Origin: Psychrobacter sp. NG25
GTDB lineage: Bacteria; Pseudomonadota; Gammaproteobacteria; Pseudomonadales; Moraxellaceae
Assembly: GCF_015234355.1 (NCBI RefSeq)
Contig: NZ_JADGMV010000006.1
Span: 124,001 to 188,000 of the forward strand
Length of the DNA: 64,000 nucleotides
Direction: 5' to 3'
In this document: in pieces, positions 35,596 through 46,111 of the stretch
How positions within the stretch are numbered: position 1 is the stretch's first letter
Layout of the letters: every line of letters begins with the position of its first letter
Made by a program: the position numbers and the translations under genes
Notes under the pieces: generated by a model
What the model saw: only the letters and a program-made list of their open reading frames with translations
The model's database searches: none
Told to the model about the DNA's origin: nothing

Positions 35596-35958
35596 TCAAA
35601 TGAGCTTTGCAAGGGCTTCCGAGGCACGTTTGATATCTAAGAATATCAAACCAAGCTTGGCATTTGGTTTTGCCATAATAGTGAGTACCGCCTCATCTCC
35701 TGATGACGTCATAATAACGTAGCCTTTTTCACCCTGAATCATAATACGATCGATACTACCACGTGCCAACTCACGGCCTGCACGGTCACCTAACGATAAT
35801 AATGCCGCTGACATAGCACCCACACGGTCTTCATCAACGCCAGCTGGTAGAGCTGAAGCAATCATCAGACCATCGTTAGAGATTAGGGCAGATGCTTCAA
35901 CATCTGCTGATGAGCTGTTTAAGTCTTCCAATATCTGTTGAAATGAGTCTGTACGCAT
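35596..35958 (-). CDS. Roadblock/LC7-domain protein
   Basis: A 120-residue Roadblock/LC7 protein, the MglB-like fold that regulates small Ras-like GTPases or forms scaffolds. The fold is clear: FQQILEDLNSSSADVEASAL, ISNDGLMIASALPAG, MSAALLSLGDRAGREL, then MIQGEKGYVIMTSSGDEAVL and LGLIFLDIKRASEALAKLI. No MglA-like GTPase is in the window. It is the first gene of a minus-strand group with a PAS protein, a PhnD-like protein and two unknown proteins. Confidence 0.93.
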   Translation of the reverse strand: MRTDSFQQILEDLNSSSADVEASALISNDGLMIASALPAGVDEDRVGAMSAALLSLGDRAGRELARGSIDRIMIQGEKGYVIMTSSGDEAVLTIMAKPNAKLGLIFLDIKRASEALAKLI

Positions 35959-36578
35959 ATCGCTTTCTCTATGATAAGTGGTGGGTTGTTTAAGTAAAAA
36001 AACTGGTTAACTATATCCTTGCTTTAAGAAAGGTATTCTAACTCCTTACTAATGATATTGATATACATTTGCTCAATAAAAAATGACATTTTTATAATTT
36101 TTTGCCGTTTAGCATCGAATATCTGCCTTTTATCCTTGGTTTCTAAAGGAATTTGATAGTAATCCATTACCTTCAGTAAGGAAATGATGAAAGAGTTGGC
36201 CTAATTATTTATATTTTTGATCAGAAACACTATCTGAATAACCATCAATCGGTGTCTAGAGTTTCTATCAAACAGTGCAGCCTAGATTTAGCTAACGAAA
36301 ATTGCTTATATGTTTCTATGATGGAGGTATTTACTAGACTTATGTATATTAAGGATGATATATAGTTATAAGACGAAAAATATTGACACTTATCAATTCG
36401 ATATAGATATACAAATCCAGTCAGCTTTTTTAATCCCATCTGTCTCTACAGACGCTAACGTGTTGTAGGGATGATTTCAGTTTTACATCAGTGTTCGCAA
36501 TCTCATTATCCGTTGTGACATCACGCGACGTTGACGTAAGTAAATATGATCCCCAGTTTTATCCTAAGGAAGAGATGT
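35959..36578. other. Non-coding region between divergent Roadblock and gdhA genes
   Basis: About 620 bp, AT-rich. A 64-codon frame on the minus strand at 36245-36439 has an odd Tyr/Ile/Ser-rich composition and no ribosome binding site, so I do not call it. The region should hold the promoters of both flanking genes. Confidence 0.5.
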
Positions 36579-37925
36579 ATGAGTATCAGTCAGGCCATCG
36601 AAAAAATCGAAGCACGTTATGCGCATCAGCCAGAGTTTATTCAAGCAGTAAAAGAGGTGGCGATTACGATTCAACCTTTATATGATGCTCATCCTGAATA
36701 TAGTGCATTGAAAGTATTTGAGCGTTTGGTGGAGCCTGATCGGGTATTTGGTTTTCGTGTCAACTGGGAAGATGATAAAGGCGACGTGCAAGTCAATCGT
36801 GGCTGGCGTGTGCAGTTCTGCAATGCTTTAGGCCCTTATAAAGGCGGTCTTAGATTCCATCCTACCGTCAATCAGTCGGTATTAAAGTTCTTAGGCTTTG
36901 AGCAAATCTTTAAAAATGCCCTAACTGGACTGCCTATTGGTGGCGGTAAAGGTGGGTCAGATTTCGACCCTAAAGGTAAAACGGACAGTGAAATTCGCCG
37001 TTTTTGCTACGCCTTTATGCGTGAGCTGCATCATTATGTGAGCAAAGATATGGATGTGCCTGCCGGTGATATCGGCGTCGGTGGTCGAGAAGTCAGCTAC
37101 ATGTTTGCGATGTATAAAAATTTAACACGCGAATCAACAGGTGTTATCACTGGTAAAGGCGTTGGCTTCGGCGGCAGCTTGATGCGTACAGAAGCGACTG
37201 GCTATGGTGCGGTATATTTCTTAGAAAATATGCTTCTCGCTCAAAATGACACGCTCAAGGGCAAAAAGGTTCTGATATCAGGGGCAGGTAATGTCTCATT
37301 GCACGCTGCCGAAAAAGTGAATGCACTTGGTGGTATGGCAATAACGGTCTCTGATTCACAAGGGACGTTGCATGATAAAAAAGGTTTCAATCAAGAAAAA
37401 ATCGATTGGCTCAAAAAACAAAAACAGCAGAACAAACCATTGGCAGAGTATGTTGAAGTCTATGGTGGAGAGTGGCTTGCTAAACAAAAACCGTGGCAGT
37501 TTAAGGCTGATATTGCGATTCCATGTGCTACTCAAAATGAAGTCAATGAATCTGATGCCAAACTGTTCGTCGAAAATGGTGTGAAGTACGTGGTTGAAGG
37601 CGCTAATATGCCGCTCACTGCTGAAGCGATTGATCATATCCGTTTGCACCGTGTCCATTATGCACCTGGTAAAGCCGCTAACGCTGGCGGGGTAGCAGTA
37701 TCTGCGCTTGAAATGTCGCAAAACTCTGTCCGTCAGTATCAAACCTTTGAGCAAGTCGATGAGCGTCTAAAAGGTATTATGAAAGATATCCACGACAGTG
37801 CTGCGAATGCTTCAGAACAATATGGTCAAACTGATAATGGTTATGTCGACTATATGGCTGGTGCCAATATGGTTGGTTTCAAACGTGTGGCTGATGCGTT
37901 GGTCGCTTTTGGTATTTTGAACTAA
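36579..37925 (+). CDS. gdhA: NADP-specific glutamate dehydrogenase
   Basis: A 448-residue hexameric GDH that forms glutamate from 2-oxoglutarate and ammonia. Substrate and catalytic regions are GWRVQFCNALGPYKGGLRFH, LTGLPIGGGKGGSDFDPKGK and DVPAGDIGVGGRE; the coenzyme domain has SGAGNVSLHAAEK. AAGGAAGAG at 36566-36574 fixes the start at ATG 36579 and not the ATG at 36546. The length equals E. coli GdhA. It lies near the hut genes, whose end product is glutamate. Confidence 0.97.
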   Translation: MSISQAIEKIEARYAHQPEFIQAVKEVAITIQPLYDAHPEYSALKVFERLVEPDRVFGFRVNWEDDKGDVQVNRGWRVQFCNALGPYKGGLRFHPTVNQSVLKFLGFEQIFKNALTGLPIGGGKGGSDFDPKGKTDSEIRRFCYAFMRELHHYVSKDMDVPAGDIGVGGREVSYMFAMYKNLTRESTGVITGKGVGFGGSLMRTEATGYGAVYFLENMLLAQNDTLKGKKVLISGAGNVSLHAAEKVNALGGMAITVSDSQGTLHDKKGFNQEKIDWLKKQKQQNKPLAEYVEVYGGEWLAKQKPWQFKADIAIPCATQNEVNESDAKLFVENGVKYVVEGANMPLTAEAIDHIRLHRVHYAPGKAANAGGVAVSALEMSQNSVRQYQTFEQVDERLKGIMKDIHDSAANASEQYGQTDNGYVDYMAGANMVGFKRVADALVAFGILN

Positions 37926-37971
37926 GGCTCTACTATATAACTCATAGCCTCATCTGATCATTGCAATAACC

Positions 37972-38016
37972 AATACTGCGTTTATCCTCTTGAGACAAAC
38001 GCAGTATTTTTTTTGA
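37972..38016 (+). terminator. Rho-independent terminator after gdhA
   Basis: Perfect 12-bp stem AATACTGCGTTT/AAACGCAGTATT (37972-37983 and 37997-38008), followed by eight T. The remaining 217 bp up to the PepSY gene hold no other gene. Confidence 0.9.
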
Positions 38017-38233
38017 AAAAATAGCAATGACTACTCGAAAGTAAACGTTTCTATAGGTGATGTATTTAGATTGATTGTCCAAACAAAGTAATTACACTTT
38101 GATACTTTTTCATCCTACAGCGAGTAGAAAACCTCGCTAACATGTACCTACGAATAACGAAGCCAACGTCTATTGATAATGAAAAGTAAGCACTTGGCTA
38201 AAAAAGTAAGTCATCAGTGAAGGAGATAAGATA

Positions 38234-38815
38234 ATGGAAAAACTGTCTAAAAAGATGCAGTTGACCACTTTAGGTGCAGGCCTAGCAGTCGCACTAACCG
38301 CAGGTGTCATGAGCACGACTGTCATAGCCGCTCAAACAAATCTATCTACCGAAGTGAAAGCAGCAAAAGGTAATAAGGTTGGCTTAAAGCAAGCGATCAC
38401 TATCGCAACCGAACATGTATCAGGTATGCTCATCAGCGCTGATTATGATGAGGACGACGATGATACAGAAAACGGTGTATACGAAATAGAATTTAGCACG
38501 GCTAGCGATAGCTATGAAGTGATCGTTGATGCTATTACGGGGAAAGTTGTCAGCACTGATACTGAACGGTTAGATCGTGATGATATCAACGATTACAATG
38601 TACAGCGCCTTGTGAAAGTAAACGTCATGAGTGCGATAGGTATCGCTGAGAAAAAAATAGGCGGTATGACATTAGAAGTCGAGTTTGAAGCAGATCGTGA
38701 TTACAGTGATCATCCTTTATATTACAAAGTGGACTTATTAAAAGGTAATGAGATCGTCAGTATTAACATCGACGCCAATACAGGCGAGACGTTTGCCAAC
38801 AAATATAAGCGCTAG
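38234..38815 (+). CDS. Exported PepSY-domain protein
   Basis: A 193-residue exported protein with a signal sequence (LGAGLAVALTAGVMSTTVIAA). Two PepSY domains follow: residues 45-115 (LKQAITIATEHVSGML to YEVIVDAITGKVVSTD) and residues 125-193 (VMSAIGIAEKKIGGMTLEVE to SINIDANTGETF). Between the first strands is a strongly acidic loop, DYDEDDDDTENG. PepSY domains are thought to inhibit peptidases or sense the envelope. AAGGAGATAAG before the ATG is a near-perfect ribosome binding site, so expression is probably high. Confidence 0.92.
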   Translation: MEKLSKKMQLTTLGAGLAVALTAGVMSTTVIAAQTNLSTEVKAAKGNKVGLKQAITIATEHVSGMLISADYDEDDDDTENGVYEIEFSTASDSYEVIVDAITGKVVSTDTERLDRDDINDYNVQRLVKVNVMSAIGIAEKKIGGMTLEVEFEADRDYSDHPLYYKVDLLKGNEIVSINIDANTGETFANKYKR

Positions 38816-38866
38816 TAGCAATGTTAATAACAACGTGAATAGCAACGTTCAAACAGACCAAACCAA

Positions 38867-38903
38867 AGCCATTAGCTGAACATATCAGCTAGTGGCTTTT
38901 TTA
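38867..38903. terminator. Terminator between the PepSY gene and hutI
   Basis: Stem AGCCATTAGCTGA/TCAGCTAGTGGCT (38867-38879 and 38885-38897) with loop ACATA and a T run. It lies between converging genes. Confidence 0.85.
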
Positions 38904-38928
38904 ATAGCGATAAATAAAGGTAGGTTGA

Positions 38929-40281
38929 TTACATTGTCTCGCGCCATTTACCTTGAACCATAATGCCTTGGATAGGATTCAGCCCCATCTGATAGGCCAA
39001 GTCAGCAGGACGGGCGATATCCCATAGTGCTAAATCAGCATCACAGCCCATTTCTATTTTACCCTTATTAGATAGTCCTAAAGCCTGTGCCGCATAGACG
39101 GTCGAGCCTGCCAATACTTCTTCGGGCGTCAGGTAAAACAACGTACAGCCCATATTCATCGTCAGTAAAAGGGATGTTAACGGTGAGGTACCAGGATTAC
39201 AGTCGGTTGAAATCGCTATAGGGACTTGGTGCTTACGTAATGCTTCAATGGGTGGCAGCTTGGTATCACGTAACGTATAAAATGCCCCTGGCAATATCAC
39301 GGCAACCGTATTGCTCGCGGCCATTTTTTTGATGTCTTCTTCTGATAAATGCTCTAGATGGTCGCTAGATAAGCCTTTATATTCAGCGACCAAAGCACTT
39401 CCGCCGATATCAGACAGTTGCTCAGAGTGTAGTTTCACTGGTAGACTTAATGAGCGAGCTACCTCAAAAACACGCCTAATTTGCTCTGTGCTAAAGGCGA
39501 TGTTTTCACAAAAGCCATCAACCGCATCGACCAAACCTTCTGAATGCAATATCGGTAGCCACTCGCAAACTTGCTCGATATAGTCGTCCGCACGGTCCTG
39601 CATGTGAGACTTGTATTCAGGTGGTAGGGCATGCGCCGCTAGGTAAGTGGTGCTCACATGAATGTCGTATTTTTCTCCTAGCTGACGGGCGACCGTGAGC
39701 ATTTTTCGCTCAGTGTCTAAGTCCAAGCCATAGCCAGACTTGATTTCGATACTGGTGACACCTTCTTTCATAAGTGCGATTAAACGTTTTTCACTTTGTG
39801 TAAATAGCGATTCAATACTGGCAGCACGGGTAGCACTGACCGTCGCGACAATACCGCCGCCTTGTGCAGCTATATCTTGATAACTAACGCCTTGCAAACG
39901 CGCTTCAAATTCATTGCTACGGTTGCCACCATAAACGATATGCGTATGACAATCGATAAGCCCTGGGGTTATCCATCGACCATCCACATCTGTGATTTGG
40001 CTAGCTTGATATTTAGACAAATGAGCAGTGATTTGATCGTGCGTGCCAACCCAAGCGATTTTACCGTCTTTAATACCGATAGCCGCCTTTTCTAACTGAC
40101 CGTATGGGATGCTATCAGCATGCTCATTTTCATCATTACTTGTCTCAATACCAAAACCATGCCGCGCTGAAAAGGTGGCGATATTGGCGTTAATAATGAC
40201 ATGGTCAAATGATGTCATAGTAGATTCGTCGAGCGTCTGTTCTGTAGGGTTTTTCAATACGGAGTTCTTTGATTCATTCAT
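38929..40281 (-). CDS. hutI: Imidazolonepropionase
   Basis: A 450-residue amidohydrolase that opens 4-imidazolone-5-propionate to N-formimidoyl-glutamate, step 3 of histidine breakdown. Metal ligands are in [21 protein letters not shown] and [29 protein letters not shown] is the substrate-binding motif. The N-terminal 30 residues are a polar extension. AGGAG precedes the ATG at a normal distance. It is the last gene of the hutUHGI series. Confidence 0.96.
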   Translation of the reverse strand: MNESKNSVLKNPTEQTLDESTMTSFDHVIINANIATFSARHGFGIETSNDENEHADSIPYGQLEKAAIGIKDGKIAWVGTHDQITAHLSKYQASQITDVDGRWITPGLIDCHTHIVYGGNRSNEFEARLQGVSYQDIAAQGGGIVATVSATRAASIESLFTQSEKRLIALMKEGVTSIEIKSGYGLDLDTERKMLTVARQLGEKYDIHVSTTYLAAHALPPEYKSHMQDRADDYIEQVCEWLPILHSEGLVDAVDGFCENIAFSTEQIRRVFEVARSLSLPVKLHSEQLSDIGGSALVAEYKGLSSDHLEHLSEEDIKKMAASNTVAVILPGAFYTLRDTKLPPIEALRKHQVPIAISTDCNPGTSPLTSLLLTMNMGCTLFYLTPEEVLAGSTVYAAQALGLSNKGKIEMGCDADLALWDIARPADLAYQMGLNPIQGIMVQGKWRETM

Positions 40282-40328
40282 AATATGCTCCTGATTTTTG
40301 TGAGGTCAGTGATCTTTGTTGGCAAGAT

Positions 40329-41387
40329 CTAAGCGCTAAGTAAGTGCTGCTCTACAATAGTGGCTAGTAAGCGAGCAGCAACTTTGCAGCTACGACTATC
40401 AATGTCAAAAGTAGGATTAATCTCAGCAATGTCTGCCATTTTTACTTTGCCAGTAGCCATGATGGTTTTAACCATACGCTCAACGAAACCCAGCTCAATG
40501 CCAAAGGCGGCAGGTGCACTCACACCTGGGACGACACTAGATGGTAAGCAGTCCATATCGATGGTTAGATATATTATATCGACCTGATCTACAAAGCTTT
40601 TGACCCGCTCAGCAAGTGTGTCCCAAGGCTGATAATGACAGTCTTCATCACTGATAACCTGTACGCCCAATTGCTCAGCACGATCGAAAAGCGCTGCCGT
40701 ATTAGAGAACCGACTGACGCCGATACAACAATAGTGAAAAGGCTGATTATGTGCGTCAAGATGTTCGGCAATTTGGCGAAATGGTGTCCCAGAGGTCGCT
40801 ACATCAGACTGACGAATATCAAGATGGGCATCAAAATTAATAATTCCGATAGTAGGCACTGTGTTCGTGCTGATATTTGCTTCGCTTGTATTTTCTAATG
40901 CCTGCCATAATCCCAAAAAGCTACCATAAGCAATGGCATGACCACCGCCAAGCCCGATGGGTAGACCACCCTGTTTGATAACATTGCTCACTGCATCGGC
41001 ATATTTGATCTGAGCTTGCTCAAGGATGCTCTCGGCAAAGCCATCATTATCATCACAATGAATGTCGCCAGCATCACCCAATAAGGTTGATAATTGACCA
41101 TCAAAACGTTGTTGTAAATTAGCAATGACTGGCAGCGTAGCAAAAGCTCGACGAATCAATGGCGGAGCAGCTCTAGCACCCACGCGGCCTTGATTACGTC
41201 TGACGCCTTGATCACAGGCAAAACCAATTAGCCCAATATGCTGATCCTCGTAAGGCTGAGCAAGCTGATACCAATAGCGGGCGCGTGCCGTCTCAAAAGG
41301 CTCTGCACGGCCTGTCCACTTGGTCATATTAGCAGGTGTATGGCTAATGTGAGTGGCAGTCGTTGCTGTTGCTCTCGCTATTGTCAT
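40329..41387 (-). CDS. hutG: Formimidoylglutamase
   Basis: A manganese ureohydrolase (arginase fold) that splits N-formimidoyl-glutamate to glutamate and formamide. Ligand motifs are GGGHAIAYGS, GIINFDAHLDIR and LTIDMDCLPSSVVPG. I start at ATG 41387 with GAGAG upstream; a GTG at 41402 would add five residues and lacks a ribosome binding site. The gap to hutH is about 20 bp. Confidence 0.93.
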   Translation of the reverse strand: MTIARATATTATHISHTPANMTKWTGRAEPFETARARYWYQLAQPYEDQHIGLIGFACDQGVRRNQGRVGARAAPPLIRRAFATLPVIANLQQRFDGQLSTLLGDAGDIHCDDNDGFAESILEQAQIKYADAVSNVIKQGGLPIGLGGGHAIAYGSFLGLWQALENTSEANISTNTVPTIGIINFDAHLDIRQSDVATSGTPFRQIAEHLDAHNQPFHYCCIGVSRFSNTAALFDRAEQLGVQVISDEDCHYQPWDTLAERVKSFVDQVDIIYLTIDMDCLPSSVVPGVSAPAAFGIELGFVERMVKTIMATGKVKMADIAEINPTFDIDSRSCKVAARLLATIVEQHLLSA

Positions 41388-41410
41388 CGCTGCTCTCTGC
41401 ACATTAATAT

Positions 41411-42973
41411 TTATTTAGACTCGTACCAATCGCTGCGTAGTGACTGCCAATGTTCAGCAAGCGTACCGTCTAATACCAACTGTTTAGCTGCTTCAATATC
41501 AGGGGCAAGGTAGCGATCTTTATCATAGAAAGTCACTTGCTCACGTAGTTTCTGATGTGCGACTGTCAACGGCTCTGAGGTGTCTAATCCGCGATGGAAA
41601 TCGATACCTTGACCAGCAGCTAATAGTTCAATACCGATAATGGTGGCAGTGTTTTGTGCCATCTCGTATAGGCGGCGTGCGCAATAGGTGGCCATTGACA
41701 CATGGTCTTCTTGATTGGCAGAAGTCGGGATACTATCGACGCTACCGGGATGAGCGATAGATTTGTTTTCTGAAGCCAGTGCTGCGGCGGTCACATGGGC
41801 AATCATAAAGCCTGAGTTTACCCCAGCGTTATCTACTAAGAATGGTGGCAGACCACCTGATAGAGTCGCATCGATAAGCAAAGCCACACGGCGCTCAGAC
41901 ATAGAGCCAATCTCGGCGATTGCCAAGGCTAAAATATCAGCGGCAAAGGCGACAGGCTCAGCATGGAAGTTACCACCTGATATGGCGACAGGACCATCTT
42001 CGTTGTTGAAAATAAGTGGGTTGTCTGTCACCGCATTAGATTCAATTAATAGCGTTTTACCTGCTTGGTTGATGATATCAAGACAGGCACCCATGACTTG
42101 CGGCTGGCAGCGTAAACAGTAAGGGTCTTGAACTCGATCATCCTGCTCGCCATCATGTGAGGCACGAATGGCACTGCCTTTGATTAGCTGACGATGTGCC
42201 TTAGCGATTTCAATTTGACCATGATGACCACGTACTTCATGAATACGCGCATCAAATGGTGAATCCGAGCCTTTTGCAGCATCAATTGATAGTGAGCCTA
42301 CAATGGTCGCAGTCTCAAGTAAATCACGTGCTAAAAAATAACCACGTAACGCTAGCGCAGTTGAGACTTGCGTACCGTTGATAAGCGCAAGGCCTTCTTT
42401 GGCTGCAAGAGTAATAGGCTTAAGTCCATGTTGCGCTAGGGCATCAGCAGCTGGCACTTTTTTACCAGCGACAAAGACATCACCTTCGCCCATCATCGCA
42501 AGTGTCATGTGTGACAACGGTGCTAAGTCACCAGATGCACCAACTGATCCTTTGGCTGGGATATTTGGCGTGATTTGATTGTTGATTAAGGCCAGTAAAC
42601 TATCTACTACCTCGCGACGTACGCCAGAGACACCTTGCGCCAGACTGGCAACTTTCATCACCATAATCAGTCGTACCACGCCATCTGGTAATGCTTCACC
42701 AGTGCCCACAGAGTGAGAAACAATTAGGTTGCGCTGAAGTAGCTCAAGTTGGTCATCACTGATACGCGTCTTTGCCAATAGGCCAAAACCCGTATTAATA
42801 CCGTAAGCGCTTTTATCTCGTGCAATGATGGTTCGTACATCTTCGTGCGAAGCATCTATTGCCTTATAAGCATTCTCAGGTAGTGTCAATATGACAGGCT
42901 GCTCGTAGATATCACGTAGCATCTTAAAGCTAAGCTGGCGAGGGTGTAGGGTTAGTTGTTTGATGTCGTTCAT
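41411..42973 (-). CDS. hutH: Histidine ammonia-lyase
   Basis: A 520-residue lyase that removes ammonia from histidine to give urocanate. The Ala-Ser-Gly triad that forms the MIO prosthetic group is intact in [22 protein letters not shown] near residue 60 holds the catalytic Tyr, and [15 protein letters not shown] is near the end. AGGA precedes the ATG. It lies between hutU and hutG. Confidence 0.97.
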   Translation of the reverse strand: MNDIKQLTLHPRQLSFKMLRDIYEQPVILTLPENAYKAIDASHEDVRTIIARDKSAYGINTGFGLLAKTRISDDQLELLQRNLIVSHSVGTGEALPDGVVRLIMVMKVASLAQGVSGVRREVVDSLLALINNQITPNIPAKGSVGASGDLAPLSHMTLAMMGEGDVFVAGKKVPAADALAQHGLKPITLAAKEGLALINGTQVSTALALRGYFLARDLLETATIVGSLSIDAAKGSDSPFDARIHEVRGHHGQIEIAKAHRQLIKGSAIRASHDGEQDDRVQDPYCLRCQPQVMGACLDIINQAGKTLLIESNAVTDNPLIFNNEDGPVAISGGNFHAEPVAFAADILALAIAEIGSMSERRVALLIDATLSGGLPPFLVDNAGVNSGFMIAHVTAAALASENKSIAHPGSVDSIPTSANQEDHVSMATYCARRLYEMAQNTATIIGIELLAAGQGIDFHRGLDTSEPLTVAHQKLREQVTFYDKDRYLAPDIEAAKQLVLDGTLAEHWQSLRSDWYESK

Positions 42974-43036
42974 AGGGGTAATCCTAGTTGCATAGTCATA
43001 TAATTGTTTGTTTTTATAATATTAAGGTAGTTCAAA

Positions 43037-44755
43037 CTACTTAATCATTTTAATCATTGGCAAATTCAATCCATAATCTTTCGCTGTTTTGATTGCTAAC
43101 TCATAACCTGCATCGGCGTGACGCATAACCCCTGAGCCGCAGTCATTGACTAATACACGCGATAAGCGTTTGGCTGCGGCGTCAGTACCATCCGCGACGA
43201 TGACCATGCCTGAGTGCTGTGAGTAGCCCATGCCAACGCCGCCACCATGATGTAGTGATACCCAAGTGGCACCACCTGCCACATTGAGCATGCCGTTTAA
43301 TAATGCCCAGTCAGATACTGCGTCTGAACCATCTTTCATGCTTTCGGTTTCGCGGTTTGGACTGGCAACAGAGCCTGTGTCTAAATGGTCGCGACCAATG
43401 ACGATAGGGCCTTTTAGCTCACCGTTTTTTACCATTTCATTAAATGCCAAACCTGCTTTATCACGCTCACCAAGCCCTAACCAGCAGATACGGGCAGGCA
43501 AGCCTTGGAACTGAATGCGCTCTTTTGCCATATCTAACCAGCGATGGATATGTTGGTTTTCTGGGAATAGCTCTTTGATTTTTTGATCGGTCTTATAGAT
43601 ATCTTCTGGATCACCTGATAATGCTACCCAGCGGAATGGGCCTTTACCTTGACAGAACAATGGACGAATATAAGCGGGGACAAAACCTGGGAAGTTAAAG
43701 GCATCTTTAACCCCTTCATCAAAAGCAACCTGACGGATATTATTACCGTAATCGGTCGCTGGAATATCCATCGCCTGTAGGTCTAAAATCGCTTGTACGT
43801 GTACGGCACAAGATTTAGCTGCTGCTTTGGTGAGTGCTGCATGTTGCTCTGAATCTTCTTGTGCGGCTTTCCATTCTTCTACGGTCCAGCCGCTTGGTAG
43901 ATAGCCATTAATCAGGTCATGTGCTGAGGTTTGATCGGTGACCAAATCCGGCTTCATGCCACCAGCGTGCGCACGCTTGACCATCTCAGGCAATATATCT
44001 GCGGCATTACCAAGTAAGGCGATAGAGACAGCTTCACCCGCATCAGTATGTTGTTTGATTAGCTCATAAGCGTGGTCAAGATTGTCTGCTTGCTTGTCGA
44101 CATAACCAGTGCGCAAGCGGAAATCGATACTAGACTGCTGACACTCAATGTTCAATGAGGTTGCACCCGCGAAAGTTGCGGCTAGTGGCTGTGCGCCGCC
44201 CATACCACCAAGACCAGCGGTCAAAATCCAACGACCTGCCCAGCTGCCATCATAATGCTGACGACCTGCTTCGACAAAAGTCTCATACGTACCTTGGACG
44301 ATGCCTTGCGTACCGATATAAATCCAGCTGCCGGCGGTCATTTGACCGTACATCATTAGGTCTTTGCGATCTAACTCGTTGAAGTGCTCCCACGTGGCCC
44401 AGCGAGGCACAAGGTTGGAGTTAGCAATCAATACACGCGGTGCGTTTTCATGTGTTTGAAACACGCCTACTGGTTTGCCAGACTGTACTAGCAACGTCTC
44501 ATCATCTTCTAATTCTTTTAGTGACTCTAAGATTTGATCGTAGCTTTCCCAGTTGCGGGCTGCGCGTCCGATACCACCATAAACAACTAGGCTTTTTGGG
44601 TTTTCTGCCACATCAGGATGCAGGTTGTTTTGCAGCATGCGATAAGGGGCTTCGGTCAGCCAGCTTTTGCAATGTAAGGTACTGCCAGTGGGCGCGGCGA
44701 TTTCGCGGCTTTCATCACGGCGAGTAGGTTTGTTGCTGTTGCTATCAGTAGTCAT
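43037..44755 (-). CDS. hutU: Urocanate hydratase
   Basis: A 572-residue NAD+-dependent hydratase that converts urocanate to imidazolonepropionate. Typical stretches are [49 protein letters not shown] and [24 protein letters not shown] fits ATG 44755; an in-frame start at 44794 would add 13 residues. First gene of the hut operon, downstream of the HutC-type operator. Confidence 0.97.
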   Translation of the reverse strand: MTTDSNSNKPTRRDESREIAAPTGSTLHCKSWLTEAPYRMLQNNLHPDVAENPKSLVVYGGIGRAARNWESYDQILESLKELEDDETLLVQSGKPVGVFQTHENAPRVLIANSNLVPRWATWEHFNELDRKDLMMYGQMTAGSWIYIGTQGIVQGTYETFVEAGRQHYDGSWAGRWILTAGLGGMGGAQPLAATFAGATSLNIECQQSSIDFRLRTGYVDKQADNLDHAYELIKQHTDAGEAVSIALLGNAADILPEMVKRAHAGGMKPDLVTDQTSAHDLINGYLPSGWTVEEWKAAQEDSEQHAALTKAAAKSCAVHVQAILDLQAMDIPATDYGNNIRQVAFDEGVKDAFNFPGFVPAYIRPLFCQGKGPFRWVALSGDPEDIYKTDQKIKELFPENQHIHRWLDMAKERIQFQGLPARICWLGLGERDKAGLAFNEMVKNGELKGPIVIGRDHLDTGSVASPNRETESMKDGSDAVSDWALLNGMLNVAGGATWVSLHHGGGVGMGYSQHSGMVIVADGTDAAAKRLSRVLVNDCGSGVMRHADAGYELAIKTAKDYGLNLPMIKMIK

Positions 44756-44876
44756 GGTCAAATCCTTGTGAAATCTTTTAAGTCGATTGGGCAATTAAAG
44801 TGAATGGTTTACGATCAGTCTAAGAGTGCACTTAACTGCTTGCTAAATTGGCTAGATTATCGATACTGCCGTAAAG

Positions 44877-44888
44877 TTGTATATACAA
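44877..44888. promoter_or_regulatory. HutC-type operator palindrome
   Basis: TTGTATATACAA is a perfect 12-bp palindrome containing TGTATATACA, the sequence bound by HutC in Pseudomonas. It lies 122 bp upstream of the hutU ATG and 171 bp upstream of the divergent hutC gene. The remaining parts of the 303-bp gap show no gene. Confidence 0.75.
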
Positions 44889-45058
44889 ATTATCAAAGAT
44901 ATTTTTTTCATGCAAGTATTTTTTATGGATAGCCGCATTATTTTTGTTATTAACTCGATCAAGACTAAACGCTTAGACATATTGACTAAGGCCTGCATGG
45001 CGGTCTCGTGATATTATGAGGCTATTATTTTTAGTAAAGCTGACGGTTAAAAACGGAT

Positions 45059-45802
45059 ATGACAAAGACAGTTCCGGCGTATCAACGAATAAAAAATGCC
45101 ATATTGGACAATATTCACTCTGGTAAATGGCAAGCAGGTAACGCGATTTCGACAGAAATGGCACTTGCTGAAGAGTTCGGTGTGTCACGAATGACGGTGA
45201 ATCGCGCCCTAAAAGAGTTGAGCGAGGAGCGGGTATTAGAGCGTCGACAAGGGTCGGGAACGTTTGTCGCGCAGCAGCAGTTCAACCATACGTTTGTTGA
45301 AGTGCGCAATATCGCACAGGACTTGAAGTCGGCCAATCGTGACTACCGAGCAGAGGTTGTGAGTAAGCGTGCTATTACGGCCGACATGCTCGATGATGAA
45401 CTACGGCGTGATTTTGGTATTAATAAGGTTGAGAGCAGTCTTGGCACGGATAGTAGTGAAGCCTCTGTGCTATATGAAGTAAAAATCATTCATTTTGCGG
45501 ATGGTCAGCCTATTCAGTTTGAAGAGCGTTGGGTCGATGCGGCAAAAGTGCCAGCGTTCATTGAGCAAGATTTTAGTGTGGTCAATACCAGTGATTATTT
45601 AATCGCTAAAAGCCCACTGGAGCGGGGTAGTTATACCATCCGAGCGCTGGCCGCACCTGATGAGATTGCTAACTTTCTACAAGTCTTACCGCAGTCACCA
45701 ACGCTTGTATTGTGTCGCCAAACCTATTCGGCTGGTCAAGTCGTCACCTTTGTCAAAATGTGGCATGCTGGCGATCGCTACCAGTTTTCGGGTGATTTGT
45801 AG
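45059..45802 (+). CDS. hutC: Histidine utilisation repressor, GntR family
   Basis: A 247-residue GntR/HutC regulator. The winged helix is at residues 5-70 (ISTEMALAEEFGVSRMTVNR, then GSGTFVAQ), and the UTRA effector domain fills the rest (QPIQFEERWVDAAKVPAF, SPLERGSYTIRAL). It should repress the hut operon until urocanate binds. It is divergent from hutU, with the operator between them. Confidence 0.95.
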   Translation: MTKTVPAYQRIKNAILDNIHSGKWQAGNAISTEMALAEEFGVSRMTVNRALKELSEERVLERRQGSGTFVAQQQFNHTFVEVRNIAQDLKSANRDYRAEVVSKRAITADMLDDELRRDFGINKVESSLGTDSSEASVLYEVKIIHFADGQPIQFEERWVDAAKVPAFIEQDFSVVNTSDYLIAKSPLERGSYTIRALAAPDEIANFLQVLPQSPTLVLCRQTYSAGQVVTFVKMWHAGDRYQFSGDL

Positions 45803-46111
45803 GTGTTACCTTTCGCATGCTCACGGATTTTGTACGTTTTTTATGTCTAAATTGAGATACTATGTTTGTAAGCTGCTATTTAATGAGCAGCAATTTTCAT
45901 TGACTGAATGCGCTATAATAATTGAACAGTCGTTAAAAATTCAAAAATAAACCAGAAACAGTATTGAAAAATAGGCTAAACAACCTCAAATTGAGCAGCC
46001 AAAGCCGAATATTGCAGGGCAGTCATTGTACTGGTCTCTTATATCGGCTTTTCCCTATTGATTGGTTTTATGTGTTTTCACTTTATTCATTCACTCTTAT
46101 AAGGACGTCTT
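45803..46111. other. Intergenic region before the amino acid ABC importer
   Basis: 309 bp with no credible gene. A TATAAT box occurs at 45914-45919, but the upstream TTGACT is too close to be its -35. No HutC-type palindrome was seen, so the transporter may not belong to the hut regulon. AAGGACG precedes the ATG at 46112. Confidence 0.45.

Noticed and set aside
36245..36439. 64-codon minus-strand frame in the gap before gdhA
   Set aside because: No ribosome binding site, odd Tyr/Ile/Ser-rich composition and AT-rich surroundings; likely a chance frame.
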